Shown here piece by piece: positions 7,795-16,339 of a stretch of DNA of 18,318 nucleotides (positions are counted from its first letter, which is position 1; each line of letters begins with the position of its first letter). The notes below the pieces were generated by a model that saw only the letters and a list, made by a program, of their open reading frames with translations, ran no database searches and was not told the origin of the DNA. The stretch comes from Deltaproteobacteria bacterium (GTDB taxonomy: Bacteria; Desulfobacterota; Binatia; DP-6), in assembly GCA_005879245.1 (NCBI GenBank), contig VBLA01000055.1:1-18318 (forward strand), read 5' to 3'. Made by a program: the position numbers and the translations under genes.

Positions 7795-8795
7795 CGCGCC
7801 CTCCTCGTCTCCCGCGTCTGGGCGTCGCCGCCCTCCTGCTCGCGAGCGCCGCGGTGGCCGTGCTCTTCCACGATCTGCGGCGCGCCGGGCCGCCGCGTCC
7901 GGAGCCCGTCGTCGTGACGATCGACGAGCACGCACGCTTCGCGACGGTCGCGCATGACCTCCGTCGCCAGGGCCTGCTCCGCCACGCGCTGCCCCTCCTG
8001 GCCTGGGCCCGCCTGAGTGGACGGGATCGCCTGGTGCACTGGGGCGAGTACCTGATCACCACGCCGCTCTCGCCTCTCGAGCTCCTGGCGCGCTTCACGG
8101 CTCCTCCCGACCTTCTGCACCCGCTCACCGTGCCTGAGGGGCTCACCGTGCGCGACGTCGTGGGCCTGCTCGCCGCCGCCGGCTTCGGCTCCGAGGAGAG
8201 CTTCAACTGCCTCCTCGAGGACCGGCGCTTCCTCGCCTCGGAGGACCTCCCGCCCGAGGGCGCCGAGGGCTATCTCTTCCCCGACACGTACACCTTCCCG
8301 CTCGCCACCCCGCAGGCACGCATCCTCCGGGGGATGATCCATCGGTTCCGCGAGGTCACGGGTGTAGACTTCGCGCGGCGCGCCGCCGACTTGGGGCTGA
8401 CGGAGCAACAGGCCGTGACCCTCGCCTCGCTCATCGAGTCGGAGACCGGCCGGGAGCAGGAGCGCCGCCTGGTGGCGGCGGTGTTCCTGAACCGCCTCCA
8501 CATCGGGATGCCGCTCCAATCGGATCCGACGGTCCTCTACGGCCGTCCGGGCCACGACCGCACGATCACGCACGCGGATCTCCACCGTCCGACGCCCTAC
8601 AACACGTACACGATCCCGGGTCTGCCCCCCACGCCCATCGCCAACCCGGGGCGCGCGGCGCTGGAGGCGGCGGTCGATCCCGCCCCCGTCGACTACCTCT
8701 ACTTCGTCGCGCGCGGCGACGGCACGCACGAGTTCTCGCGCACGCTCGCCGCGCACGCGACGGCGGTCGCGCGCTACCAGCGCCAGCGACACTGA
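7791..8795 (+). CDS. mltG: MltG endolytic murein transglycosylase
   Basis: This 334-aa protein has one N-terminal transmembrane helix (about 9-27) and a periplasmic YceG domain. The LysM-like part covers about 40-115. The catalytic part carries GYLFPDTY (160-167), the catalytic glutamate in ASLIESETG (E216, matching Glu218 of E. coli), LQSDPTVLYG and the PYNTYTIPGLPPTPIANPG segment. MltG cuts nascent glycan strands and so sets their length beside the synthases. The start is GTG at 7791, overlapping the ruvX stop. The protein ends near the usual C-terminus (YFVARGDGTHEFS) and is complete. It converges on the next gene with a spacer of only 23 bp. Confidence 0.95.
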   Translation: MTRPPRLPRLGVAALLLASAAVAVLFHDLRRAGPPRPEPVVVTIDEHARFATVAHDLRRQGLLRHALPLLAWARLSGRDRLVHWGEYLITTPLSPLELLARFTAPPDLLHPLTVPEGLTVRDVVGLLAAAGFGSEESFNCLLEDRRFLASEDLPPEGAEGYLFPDTYTFPLATPQARILRGMIHRFREVTGVDFARRAADLGLTEQQAVTLASLIESETGREQERRLVAAVFLNRLHIGMPLQSDPTVLYGRPGHDRTITHADLHRPTPYNTYTIPGLPPTPIANPGRAALEAAVDPAPVDYLYFVARGDGTHEFSRTLAAHATAVARYQRQRH

Positions 8796-8818
8796 CGCCC
8801 GCCTCGCGCCGACCGCGG

Positions 8819-9652
8819 TCAGCCGCCCGGTTGTGGTGGCGCGACGGGCGGCGGCGCGGCGCCGGGCTGCGCGCGCATATCCTGCAGCACCGCCGAGGCC
8901 TTGGCGCGGAGCTCGGTCGCGCGCGCGAGCGTGATCACGCGGAGCACCAGCTCGTCCGCGCGCGGGCCAGCGAGGCCACGTACGAACGTGCTCAGGTCAC
9001 CGTTGCCCATTCCGGTGACACCGGAGATGACAGCCGACCGGAACTCCGGCTCCGCCTCGATCACCTGCAAGCCGACGCGCACCGCCTCGGTGCGCACGAG
9101 GACGTCGTCGTGATGGAGCGCCATGTCACCCAGCTGCGAGAAGGTGGCCGTGTCGGTACCGAGCGCTTGCGAGAGCCGGCCCTGCACGGGAACCGGCGCA
9201 TGCGCTTCGAAGAGCCCCACGAGTGCCGGAAGCGACGCCGGCGGGGAGGGAACGCTCGACGCAGTCGGCGGCGCGGCCGATGGCGGGGGTGGGGCGAGCG
9301 GGCCGCCCAGCAGCCGGACAGTCTTCAGGCGCCCGCCGTCACCATAGATGAGTGCGAAGTTCTGCTCGCCGAGCAGGCGATGGAGCGCCTCGGGCAACGG
9401 CACGTCCTCGAACTCGGCGGTGATCTCGTGGCGGTCCCGCACCTCGCCCCGGATCTCGGCCCCGCTCTGCTTCCCGAGCTGACCGAGGATCTCGTCCACC
9501 GGGACCCGCGTGACGCGCACGGTGAGCGCGTCCTTCGCATACTGGACGACTCGCTCCGGCGGTTCGTCGCCCGCCGCGTTCCGCCCGGTGAGCAGGGCCG
9601 TGACGACGAGCCCCCGGCTCACGACCCACCACATCGCCCGCGGAGACCGCAT
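8819..9652 (-). CDS. Exported protein with secretin/TonB short N-terminal (STN)-like domain
   Basis: This 277-aa protein is not recognised as a named family. Residues 1-28 look like a signal peptide. Residues about 41-116 (VRVTRVPVDEILGQLG to LKTVRLLG) follow the beta-alpha-beta pattern of STN domains found at the start of secretins and TonB-dependent transducers. A proline/serine/alanine linker covers about 118-142. The rest is helical and HEAT-like by pattern, ending in a proline-rich tail. There is no secretin pore or TonB barrel in the gene or beside it, so it is a stand-alone periplasmic protein. A role in binding a secretion or envelope partner is possible but unproven. The ATG start at 9652 fits the signal peptide. 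The ligase gene follows 10 bp upstream on the same strand. Confidence 0.75.
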   Translation of the reverse strand: MRSPRAMWWVVSRGLVVTALLTGRNAAGDEPPERVVQYAKDALTVRVTRVPVDEILGQLGKQSGAEIRGEVRDRHEITAEFEDVPLPEALHRLLGEQNFALIYGDGGRLKTVRLLGGPLAPPPPSAAPPTASSVPSPPASLPALVGLFEAHAPVPVQGRLSQALGTDTATFSQLGDMALHHDDVLVRTEAVRVGLQVIEAEPEFRSAVISGVTGMGNGDLSTFVRGLAGPRADELVLRVITLARATELRAKASAVLQDMRAQPGAAPPPVAPPQPGG

Positions 9653-9662
9653 GCGACGAAGG

Positions 9663-11267
9663 CTAGCGGCGCCGGGTGATGCGCGCGAAGCGGAGCGCCA
9701 GCCCGGCCCGGTAGGTCGGGCTCCGCTGGAGGTCGGTGAACAGCACCTCCACCACCACCCGCGGCTCGACGAAAACCGTCGCGCCCTCCTCGCCGACGGC
9801 CAGCGCGGAGAGTCGTTCGGTCATGGCGCGGAACTCGGCGTCGGTCAGTCCCTTGAAGGTCTTGCCGACTGGTTCGAATCGCCCCGTCTCGTCGTCACGC
9901 GCGGCCAGATGGTAGTTGCTGAGCCAACCGTGGCGGCGCCCGTAGCCCCGATCGGCCGCGACGATGACGAGATCCACGCTCGTCGCCCGCTTCACCTTGA
10001 GCCAGCCCCGTCCCCGCACACCGGGCGTGTAGGGCGCCTCGAGGCCCTTCACCATGACGCCCTCGAGGCCGTCCGCGACCGCGCGGCCGTAGAATGCCTC
10101 GGCCGCCGCCGCGTCCTCGGGGACGAGCCGACGGACGGTCGGTAGGCCGCCTCGCACCCGCTCGAGGATCGTCCATCGCTCGCGGTAGGGGCAGTCGAGG
10201 AGCGACGCGTCGCCCACCTGCAGGGCGTCGAAGAGCTGGAGACGCACGGGCACCTCGCCCACCAGGCGCTCGACGTCCTTGACCCGACGAAAGCGGCGCA
10301 TGAGCTCCTGGAACGGGAGTGGTCGGCCGGCTCCATCGACGGGAACGACCTCGCCCTCGAGGATCACCGCCGGCGCGGCGAGTTTCTGCAGGACCGCAGT
10401 GACCACGTCAGGCAAGCTCGGGGTCAGCTCCAGCAGGCGCCGGGAGTAGAGCCGGCAGATCTCCCCCTCACGGTGGAGCTGGACGCGCGCTCCATCGAGC
10501 TTCTCCTCGATGCCGGCCCTGCCCTTGAATACGGCCACCGCCTCGCTTGCCGACTCCGCGCTCTGCGCGAGCATCGGGCGGAGCGGTCGGAAGTAGGCGA
10601 GCGTGCTCGGCGGGAGCGGCTGCCCCCGGGAGGCCAGCACCCGCGCCGCCACCTCTGCCACGTCGCCAAGGCTCTGATGCGCGCGCTCGACCGCGCGCCG
10701 GTCACCCCCGGCGAGGAGCGCGAGCGCATCGAGCACCACGCCCTCCGCCGCTCCCGTCCGCATCTCCCGGATCAGGTTCTTCGCCACGTACTTGGCCTCG
10801 AGGGGAGTGAGCTGCGCAAAGAGATCGGCGAGCAGCCGCTCCTTCCGACCGCGGGAGCCCGGACCGCGCTCGCGGCCGAGCGCGCGAATGCGGTCCTCGA
10901 CCTCCCTCACCGAGAGCACCGGGGGCTCGGGGCCGGATGGTCGCTCACGCAGCAGACGCTCCACCGCCTGGCCGAAATCGACCGCTTCGTGCTGGAGGCG
11001 GGGCGGCACGCGGTCCGAGCCGATCAGACGCACGAGGACCGGCCAGAGCGTCGCGCCGCTCACGGCGGCCTCGCCGCGCCCTGCCTGCCCGAGGAGCAGG
11101 CGCACGGCCGGTCGCACGCTCTCCTCGTCGACGTTGGCGAGGAAGTCCGCCACCTGCTGCGCCAGGGCGCGGCGGCTCCCGGTCTGCGCGAGGGCCTCGC
11201 AGAGCGTGGCGACCTCCCGGAAGCTCGTCACGCCGCCCAGAAAAGAGGCCGCCGCGGCAGCCGTCAA
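9663..11267 (-). CDS. ATP-dependent DNA ligase, archaeal/eukaryal Lig I type
   Basis: This is a three-domain ligase. An N-terminal helical DNA-binding domain (about 15-215) leads to the adenylation domain with the nucleotidyl-lysine motif EEKLDGAR (K256 in this numbering), preceded by RPMLAQ. Then come ILEGEVVPVD (motif III) and DGLEGVMVKG (motif IV), WLKVKR (motif V), and the C-terminal OB domain ending RSPTYRAGLALRFARITR. It seals nicks in DNA using ATP; bacteria normally rely on NAD-dependent LigA for replication, so this is an accessory repair ligase. No Ku or LigD-type polymerase gene is nearby. The longest frame begins at TTG 11267; GTG at 11231 (starting MTSFREVATLCEAL) matches homologues better and may be the true start. 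All catalytic motifs are intact. Confidence 0.92.
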   Translation of the reverse strand: MTAAAAASFLGGVTSFREVATLCEALAQTGSRRALAQQVADFLANVDEESVRPAVRLLLGQAGRGEAAVSGATLWPVLVRLIGSDRVPPRLQHEAVDFGQAVERLLRERPSGPEPPVLSVREVEDRIRALGRERGPGSRGRKERLLADLFAQLTPLEAKYVAKNLIREMRTGAAEGVVLDALALLAGGDRRAVERAHQSLGDVAEVAARVLASRGQPLPPSTLAYFRPLRPMLAQSAESASEAVAVFKGRAGIEEKLDGARVQLHREGEICRLYSRRLLELTPSLPDVVTAVLQKLAAPAVILEGEVVPVDGAGRPLPFQELMRRFRRVKDVERLVGEVPVRLQLFDALQVGDASLLDCPYRERWTILERVRGGLPTVRRLVPEDAAAAEAFYGRAVADGLEGVMVKGLEAPYTPGVRGRGWLKVKRATSVDLVIVAADRGYGRRHGWLSNYHLAARDDETGRFEPVGKTFKGLTDAEFRAMTERLSALAVGEEGATVFVEPRVVVEVLFTDLQRSPTYRAGLALRFARITRRR

Positions 11268-11338
11268 GCCGGGCGGCAGGCCGCGAGGCTACAGTCGCCT
11301 CGCCCGATCGGCCGGCCCCCGAGGAGCCGGCACGCGCG

Positions 11339-11506
11339 TCATGCGCCCACGCGTCGCCGCGCTCGGATCTCCGCACAGATCGGCCCGCGGGGAACGTCCG
11401 GGATCACGAGCTCGAGGCAGCAGCGTGTGGAGCGCCCGCCCGCGAAGGCGCCGGCCGGCACGCCCCCGAGGGAGGTGAGAAGAACGATCGTCGCCGTGAA
11501 TCGCAT
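11339..11506 (-). CDS. Small exported cysteine-containing protein (55 aa), unknown
   Basis: ATG at 11506 is preceded by GGAGGA with a 6-nt gap, the best ribosome site in this region. The product has a hydrophobic start (TATIVLLTSLGGVPAGAFA, residues 4-22) ending in an AFA-like signal-peptidase site, leaving a mature peptide of about 33 residues with a CC pair (29-30), one more Cys (44) and a basic tail. It is divergent from lexA and upstream of the ligase gene. The signal peptide and ribosome site are seen directly; that it is translated is an inference. No homologue is recognised. Confidence 0.5.
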   Translation of the reverse strand: MRFTATIVLLTSLGGVPAGAFAGGRSTRCCLELVIPDVPRGPICAEIRARRRVGA

Positions 11507-11589
11507 CGTCGATCCTCCGGAAGTGGCGTTCTCGCCCCCTCTGCCGGCGTCGGGTGATCCGCACAATGCCTGCGGATGGAGCCCATCAC

Positions 11590-11625
11590 GCGAACATTGC
11601 GTTTCGCCTTTCTTTCGCTTAGGGT
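11590..11625 (+). promoter_or_regulatory. Candidate lexA promoter with overlapping operator
   Basis: TTGCGT at 11597-11602 and TAGGGT at 11620-11625 are separated by 17 bp and could be weak -35/-10 boxes for lexA. The -35 box lies inside an imperfect 18-bp inverted repeat, GCGAACATTGCGTTTCGC at 11590-11607, whose outer five bases pair perfectly. LexA proteins usually repress their own gene, and the half-site GAAC resembles those bound by many LexA proteins, though the spacing is one base longer than the GAAC-N4-GTTC site. Promoter and operator are both inferred. Confidence 0.35.
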
Positions 11626-11654
11626 TGATGCCTCTCCCGTCGGGAAGGAACCGG

Positions 11655-12254
11655 ATGGTCACCAAGCGGCAGAAGGAGATGCTCGACTACCTGCAGGCGT
11701 TCATCGCCGAGCACGGCTACGCGCCGACGCTGGATGAGATCGGGCAGCACTTCTCGCTTGCCTCTCTAGCCACGGTGCACAAGCACCTGGGGAACCTCGA
11801 GCGGAAGGGATTCATCCGGCGCCTGCGCCATCAGAGCCGCGCGCTCGAGGTGACCCCCGAGGAGCGTGTGCGGGCGGTGAGCGTGCCGCTGCTGGGACGC
11901 GTGGCAGCGGGGACGCCGATCGAGCCCGTGGAGACCCGCGAGACGGTCACGTTCCCCGAGGACTTCCTGCCCCGGGGGGAGACCTTCGCGCTCCGCGTCC
12001 AGGGCGACTCGATGGTCGGCGAGGGGATCCTCGACGGGGACCTCGTCGTGGTCGCTGCGCGCAATCAGGCCGAGAACGGGGCCACCGTCGTCGCCCTCGT
12101 GAAGGGCGAAGCCACGGTCAAGAAGTTCCGTCGCCTGGTCGGCGGCCGCGTGCGCCTCGAGCCGGCCAACGAGCGACTCCCCCCGATCGTGGCCCGTGCG
12201 AAGGACGTCGAGATTCGGGGCGTGGTCGTGGCGCTCCTCCGGCGGTACCGGTAA
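11655..12254 (+). CDS. lexA: LexA, SOS repressor and self-cleaving protease
   Basis: This 199-aa LexA begins MVTKRQKEMLDYL at ATG 11655, with AAGGA five bases before. The winged-helix DNA-binding domain fills residues 1-65. The S24 peptidase domain has the Ala85-Gly86 self-cleavage bond in GRVAAGTP, the catalytic Ser119 in QGDSM and Lys156 in TVKKF, so it should be RecA-sensitive. It represses SOS genes, probably including itself and recA elsewhere in this window. The recognition helix (SLATVHKHLGNLERKG) differs from the enterobacterial one, so the operator is likely lineage-specific. hemW follows after 7 bp on the same strand. The open frame runs far upstream but that part is not LexA. Confidence 0.97.
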   Translation: MVTKRQKEMLDYLQAFIAEHGYAPTLDEIGQHFSLASLATVHKHLGNLERKGFIRRLRHQSRALEVTPEERVRAVSVPLLGRVAAGTPIEPVETRETVTFPEDFLPRGETFALRVQGDSMVGEGILDGDLVVVAARNQAENGATVVALVKGEATVKKFRRLVGGRVRLEPANERLPPIVARAKDVEIRGVVVALLRRYR

Positions 12255-12261
12255 CCGTCAG

Positions 12262-13413
12262 ATGCCAGAACCCTTCTCCCTCTACGTCCACGTCCCGTAC
12301 TGTCGCCACGTCTGCCCGTACTGCGACTTCAACGTGCACGCGGCCGCCCGCCCACCCGAGGAGCACTACACGGCCGGGCTCGTGGCCGAGCTCATGGCCT
12401 GCGGCGCGCAGGAGCCGTGGGGCGGGCGACGGGTGAAGACGGTGTACCTCGGCGGCGGGACGCCCTCGCTCTTCTCACCGGCGTCGATTGGCGGGATCGT
12501 CAGCGCGGTCACGCGGTGGTTCGGGCTGGTCGACGGAGCCGAGATCACGCTGGAGGCGAATCCAGGAACCCTGTCGCACGCCTCGCTCGCCGGCTACCGA
12601 AGGGCGGGCGTGAATCGCCTCTCGCTCGGCGCGCAGTCCTTCCACCCCCGCCACCTCCAGACCCTCGGACGCGACCACGGCCCGGACGACGTCCGCGCCG
12701 CGGTCGATGCCGCGGGCGCCGTCGGATTCGAGAACCTGAGTCTCGACCTGATCTTCGGCGTTCCCGCAGAGACGCTGGCCGACTGGGAGGCGGACCTCGC
12801 GCAGGCGGTCACGCTCGCCCCCGCGCACGTCTCGACGTACGCACTCACCTACGAGTCGGGCACGCCCTTTCACGCCTGGCGCGCCCGCGGCCGCCTCCGC
12901 CCGGTCGACGAGGACCTCGAGGCCGAGATGGGTGAGCTGGCGACCGCGCGGCTCGGTTCTGCCGGCTACGAGCGCTACGAGATCTCGAGCTACGCCCGCT
13001 CCGGCTTCGCCGCGCGCCACAACCTGAGCTACTGGGACGGGAGCGACTACCTGGGGCTCGGCGCCGGCGCGCACTCCTTCTCGCAGGAGCCGGCACCCGG
13101 CGTGCGCTCGACGAACGAGCGGTTGCCGGAGCGCTATCTCGCCGCGGTGGGGACGACGGGGACGGCAGTGGCGAGCGTCGAGCGGCTGACCGAGGCGACC
13201 GCGCGAGCGGAGTTCTGCTTCACCGGCCTCCGTCAGACCGTCGGGATCGACGTCGCGAGCTTCCACCGCCGGTTCGGCACGGAGCTCGCGGCGGCATTTC
13301 CGCACGTGAGCGACCTGATCGGCGACGGTCTCCTCGACCTGGCGGCGGGCCGCCTCCGGCTCACGCCGCGCGGGCTCGCGTTCGCGGATACGGTCTCAGC
13401 CACGTTCGTCTAG
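12262..13413 (+). CDS. hemW: HemW, radical-SAM haem chaperone (HemN-like)
   Basis: This 383-aa radical-SAM protein has the iron-sulfur motif CRHVCPYC at residues 14-21 followed by DFN, then [22 protein letters not shown] and DLIFGVP, the ordered signatures of the HemN/HemW family. The C-terminal HemN domain (about 310-383) is present. The C-P-Y-C-D-F form points to HemW, which binds haem and delivers it to membrane enzymes, not to the oxygen-independent coproporphyrinogen oxidase HemN. The ATG at 12262 sits 7 bp after lexA, so the two genes are probably co-transcribed. It ends at the convergent spacer with repeat copy 3. Confidence 0.93.
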   Translation: MPEPFSLYVHVPYCRHVCPYCDFNVHAAARPPEEHYTAGLVAELMACGAQEPWGGRRVKTVYLGGGTPSLFSPASIGGIVSAVTRWFGLVDGAEITLEANPGTLSHASLAGYRRAGVNRLSLGAQSFHPRHLQTLGRDHGPDDVRAAVDAAGAVGFENLSLDLIFGVPAETLADWEADLAQAVTLAPAHVSTYALTYESGTPFHAWRARGRLRPVDEDLEAEMGELATARLGSAGYERYEISSYARSGFAARHNLSYWDGSDYLGLGAGAHSFSQEPAPGVRSTNERLPERYLAAVGTTGTAVASVERLTEATARAEFCFTGLRQTVGIDVASFHRRFGTELAAAFPHVSDLIGDGLLDLAAGRLRLTPRGLAFADTVSATFV

Positions 13414-13665
13414 CGCGTGACGTGCGGTCCGCGGGAGCCTGCACGACCGCCGCACCACGGCCGCTGGGCGCGCCCGGGCGGGGTCAGGGTCAGAGTGAGC
13501 CCGCAGCTCCGGCGCGCGCGTACGCGATGAGCAGCGACCGCGCGCGAGGAGCGAGGACCGCGAACGGAGACCGCGGCCCCGTCCCGCGCTGACGCGCTCG
13601 GTCCCGCGGATCACGGGGGAACACGAGGGCCTGCGGCAGCCCCGCGGGCGAGCGTGAAATCGCGT
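13414..13665. other. Non-coding convergent spacer, left part
   Basis: This stretch between hemW and repeat copy 3 has no ORF with a credible ribosome site. It includes a 17-bp sequence at 13423-13439 (TGCGGTCCGCGGGAGCC) that is the exact inverse of 13769-13785 at the far end of copy 3, and a tandem GGGTCAGGGTCA at 13481-13492. Parts near 13549-13575 resemble a decayed repeat arm (GAACGGAGACCGCGGCCCCG). It may hold remains of a larger mobile unit. Confidence 0.5.
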
Positions 13666-13794
13666 CGCGGGAGCCGGGGCGCCGTCGCAGCGCCTATGCG
13701 CGCCCGAACGAGTCGATCGATCGAGGAGCGTCGTGTGGCGGCGCGAATCGAAGCGGAGACGGCGCCCCGGCTCCCGCGGACCGCAGTCTCGGGT
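13666..13794 (+). repeat. Palindromic repeat, copy 3 (113-bp core 13666-13778 plus conserved flank)
   Basis: A perfect 21-bp inverted repeat joins 13666-13686 to 13758-13778; pairing continues inward with interruptions to 13703 and 13741, leaving a 37-nt centre that includes CGATCGATCG. The internal motifs GCAGCGCCTATG and GAATCGAAGCGGAGAC match copies 1 and 2. The 16 bases after the core (to 13794) match copy 1 at 14 of 16 positions. It lies between the convergent hemW and ahcY genes. Confidence 0.88.
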
Positions 13795-13808
13795 CACGCT
13801 CGCGTGAC
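13793..13808. terminator. Short hairpin behind ahcY
   Basis: GTCACGC, two bases, then GCGTGAC form a perfect 7-bp inverted repeat 10 bp past the ahcY stop codon. No T-run follows on either strand, so if it ends transcription it does so with the neighbouring repeat or with Rho. Confidence 0.3.
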
Positions 13809-13817
13809 GCCGGGGCC

Positions 13818-15182
<1,365 letters not shown>

Positions 15183-15186
<4 letters not shown>

Positions 15187-16169
15187 GAAGTCCTCCTCTG
15201 CGAGTCGGTTGGTTGTTCGCCGGCCTCGTGTCGCCGCGCGGCGGCGGCGAAGAGCGCCGGGCCGGAAGATTGCGGGGCGGGTGGCAGCGGCCGGAGGCGC
15301 ACGCGGGCGAACCCCGCGTCCTCCAGCCAGCCCGTGATCTGCGCGTGCGCGAAGCCCAGCCACACGTGCCCCATCCGCTGCTGGTACTCGTGGCGATCGT
15401 GCTCGAGCATGTCGATCACGAGGACGCGGCCGCCGGGGCGGAGCACGCGAGCGGTCTCGCGCAGCACGGCCAGCGGGTCCGCCGTGTGGTGCAGCACGAG
15501 ACAGATCGTCGCGGCATCGAGCGTCGGCCGCTCGATCGGCAGGGCATCGAGCTCGCCCTGCCGGAGCTCGACGTTGCGGACGGCCGCGAGACGCTGCCGC
15601 GCCGCGCGCAGCATCGCGCGGGAGCGGTCCACGGCGATCACCTGGCGCACGCACGGAGCGAGCGCCGCGGCCACCTGCCCGGTGCCGCAGCCGAGGTCTC
15701 CGACCACCCAGTCCTCGTCCAGGAGGCCAGCGACCGCATGCAGGTCCACCCGCTCGCCGAACATCTCGCGCCGCAGGCGGTCCCACTCGCCGGCGGCCGA
15801 GCTGAAAAACGCCTGCGACCGGGACTGGCGCTCGGCGAGGATCGTCGCCAGGCGCTGATCGTCCTGCGCGGCACCCCGCATCCCCGCCGTCTGCTCCCGG
15901 AGCAGCCCCCAGAGGCGACGGGCGGCGGGGTCGAGGCGCTCGAGCGTCATGCGGTAGAGCCGGCTCGTGCCCTCGGGCCGGGCGGCCACCCACCCATCGT
16001 CGGCCAGCACCTTCAGGTGCCGGCTCACCGTCGACTGCGGGAGCTGCAGCACCGCGCACAGATCGGCGACGGTGAGCTCGTGGCGCTCGATGAGCCGGAG
16101 CGTGCGAGCCCGCGTCGCGTCGGCGAGCGAGCTCATCCAGCTGAGCATGGCGGGGGCGGCAGCCATCAT
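15183..16169 (-). CDS. sahR: SahR-type regulator: ArsR-family HTH fused to SAM-dependent methyltransferase domain
   Basis: This 328-aa protein has an ArsR-type winged helix at residues about 12-75 (recognition helix [16 protein letters not shown]). A linker follows, then a class I methyltransferase fold from about 150, with motif I DLGCGTG (158-164), IAVDRS (178-183) and [13 protein letters not shown] (243-255). The ArsR metal motif is absent (ELTVADLC at 31-38 has a single Cys), so it is not a metal sensor. This architecture beside ahcY and metK matches SahR, a repressor that senses S-adenosylhomocysteine and controls methyl-cycle genes. The methyltransferase domain probably serves as the ligand pocket. 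ATG 16169 or 16166 is preferred because GGA precedes it; ATG 16148 has no ribosome site. The gene name rests on domain order plus context. Confidence 0.82.
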
Positions 16170-16171
16170 AC

Positions 16172-16220
16172 CATCCGTCGATCCGGATGAAGAGTTACAT
16201 CGAGCGGGTCGCGAGGTCAA
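16172..16220 (-). promoter_or_regulatory. Candidate sahR-ahcY promoter with overlapping palindromic operator
   Basis: On the minus strand TTGACC (16220-16215) and TAACTC (16197-16192) are spaced 17 bp apart. The -35 box is good and the -10 box poor. CATCCG-N6-CGGATG at 16172-16189 is a perfect 6-bp inverted repeat that begins just after the -10 box and would cover the transcription start and the ribosome site. This is where a repressor such as the SahR-type product would act. The inverted repeat is seen; its binding by SahR is inferred. Confidence 0.45.
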
Positions 16221-16339
16221 GAGGGAGCCAGATGCCCCGTAGCCGCGCTGCGGGGAGGCGGGGAGGTGGAGTCGGTCGCGCGCGTGGGGCGAGGACGCGG
16301 AGCCGGGGCGGCGCCCCGCGACCGTGGACAGCGACTCTC

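Noticed and set aside
11311..11331. GCCGGC-N9-GCCGGC as terminator behind the 55-aa gene
   Set aside because: Short palindromic arms common in GC-rich DNA and no T-run.
10473..11654. Long plus-strand open frame running into lexA
   Set aside because: It is antisense to the ligase gene, whose motifs are intact; the frame is open because of GC-rich third positions. Only 11655-12254 is LexA.
16304..16318. CGGGGC-GGC-GCCCCG hairpin after metK, sharing GCCCCGGCTCC with the repeat arms
   Set aside because: Only a 6-bp stem with a 3-nt loop and no T-run; lacks the internal motifs of the repeat family, so it is not counted as a copy or a terminator.
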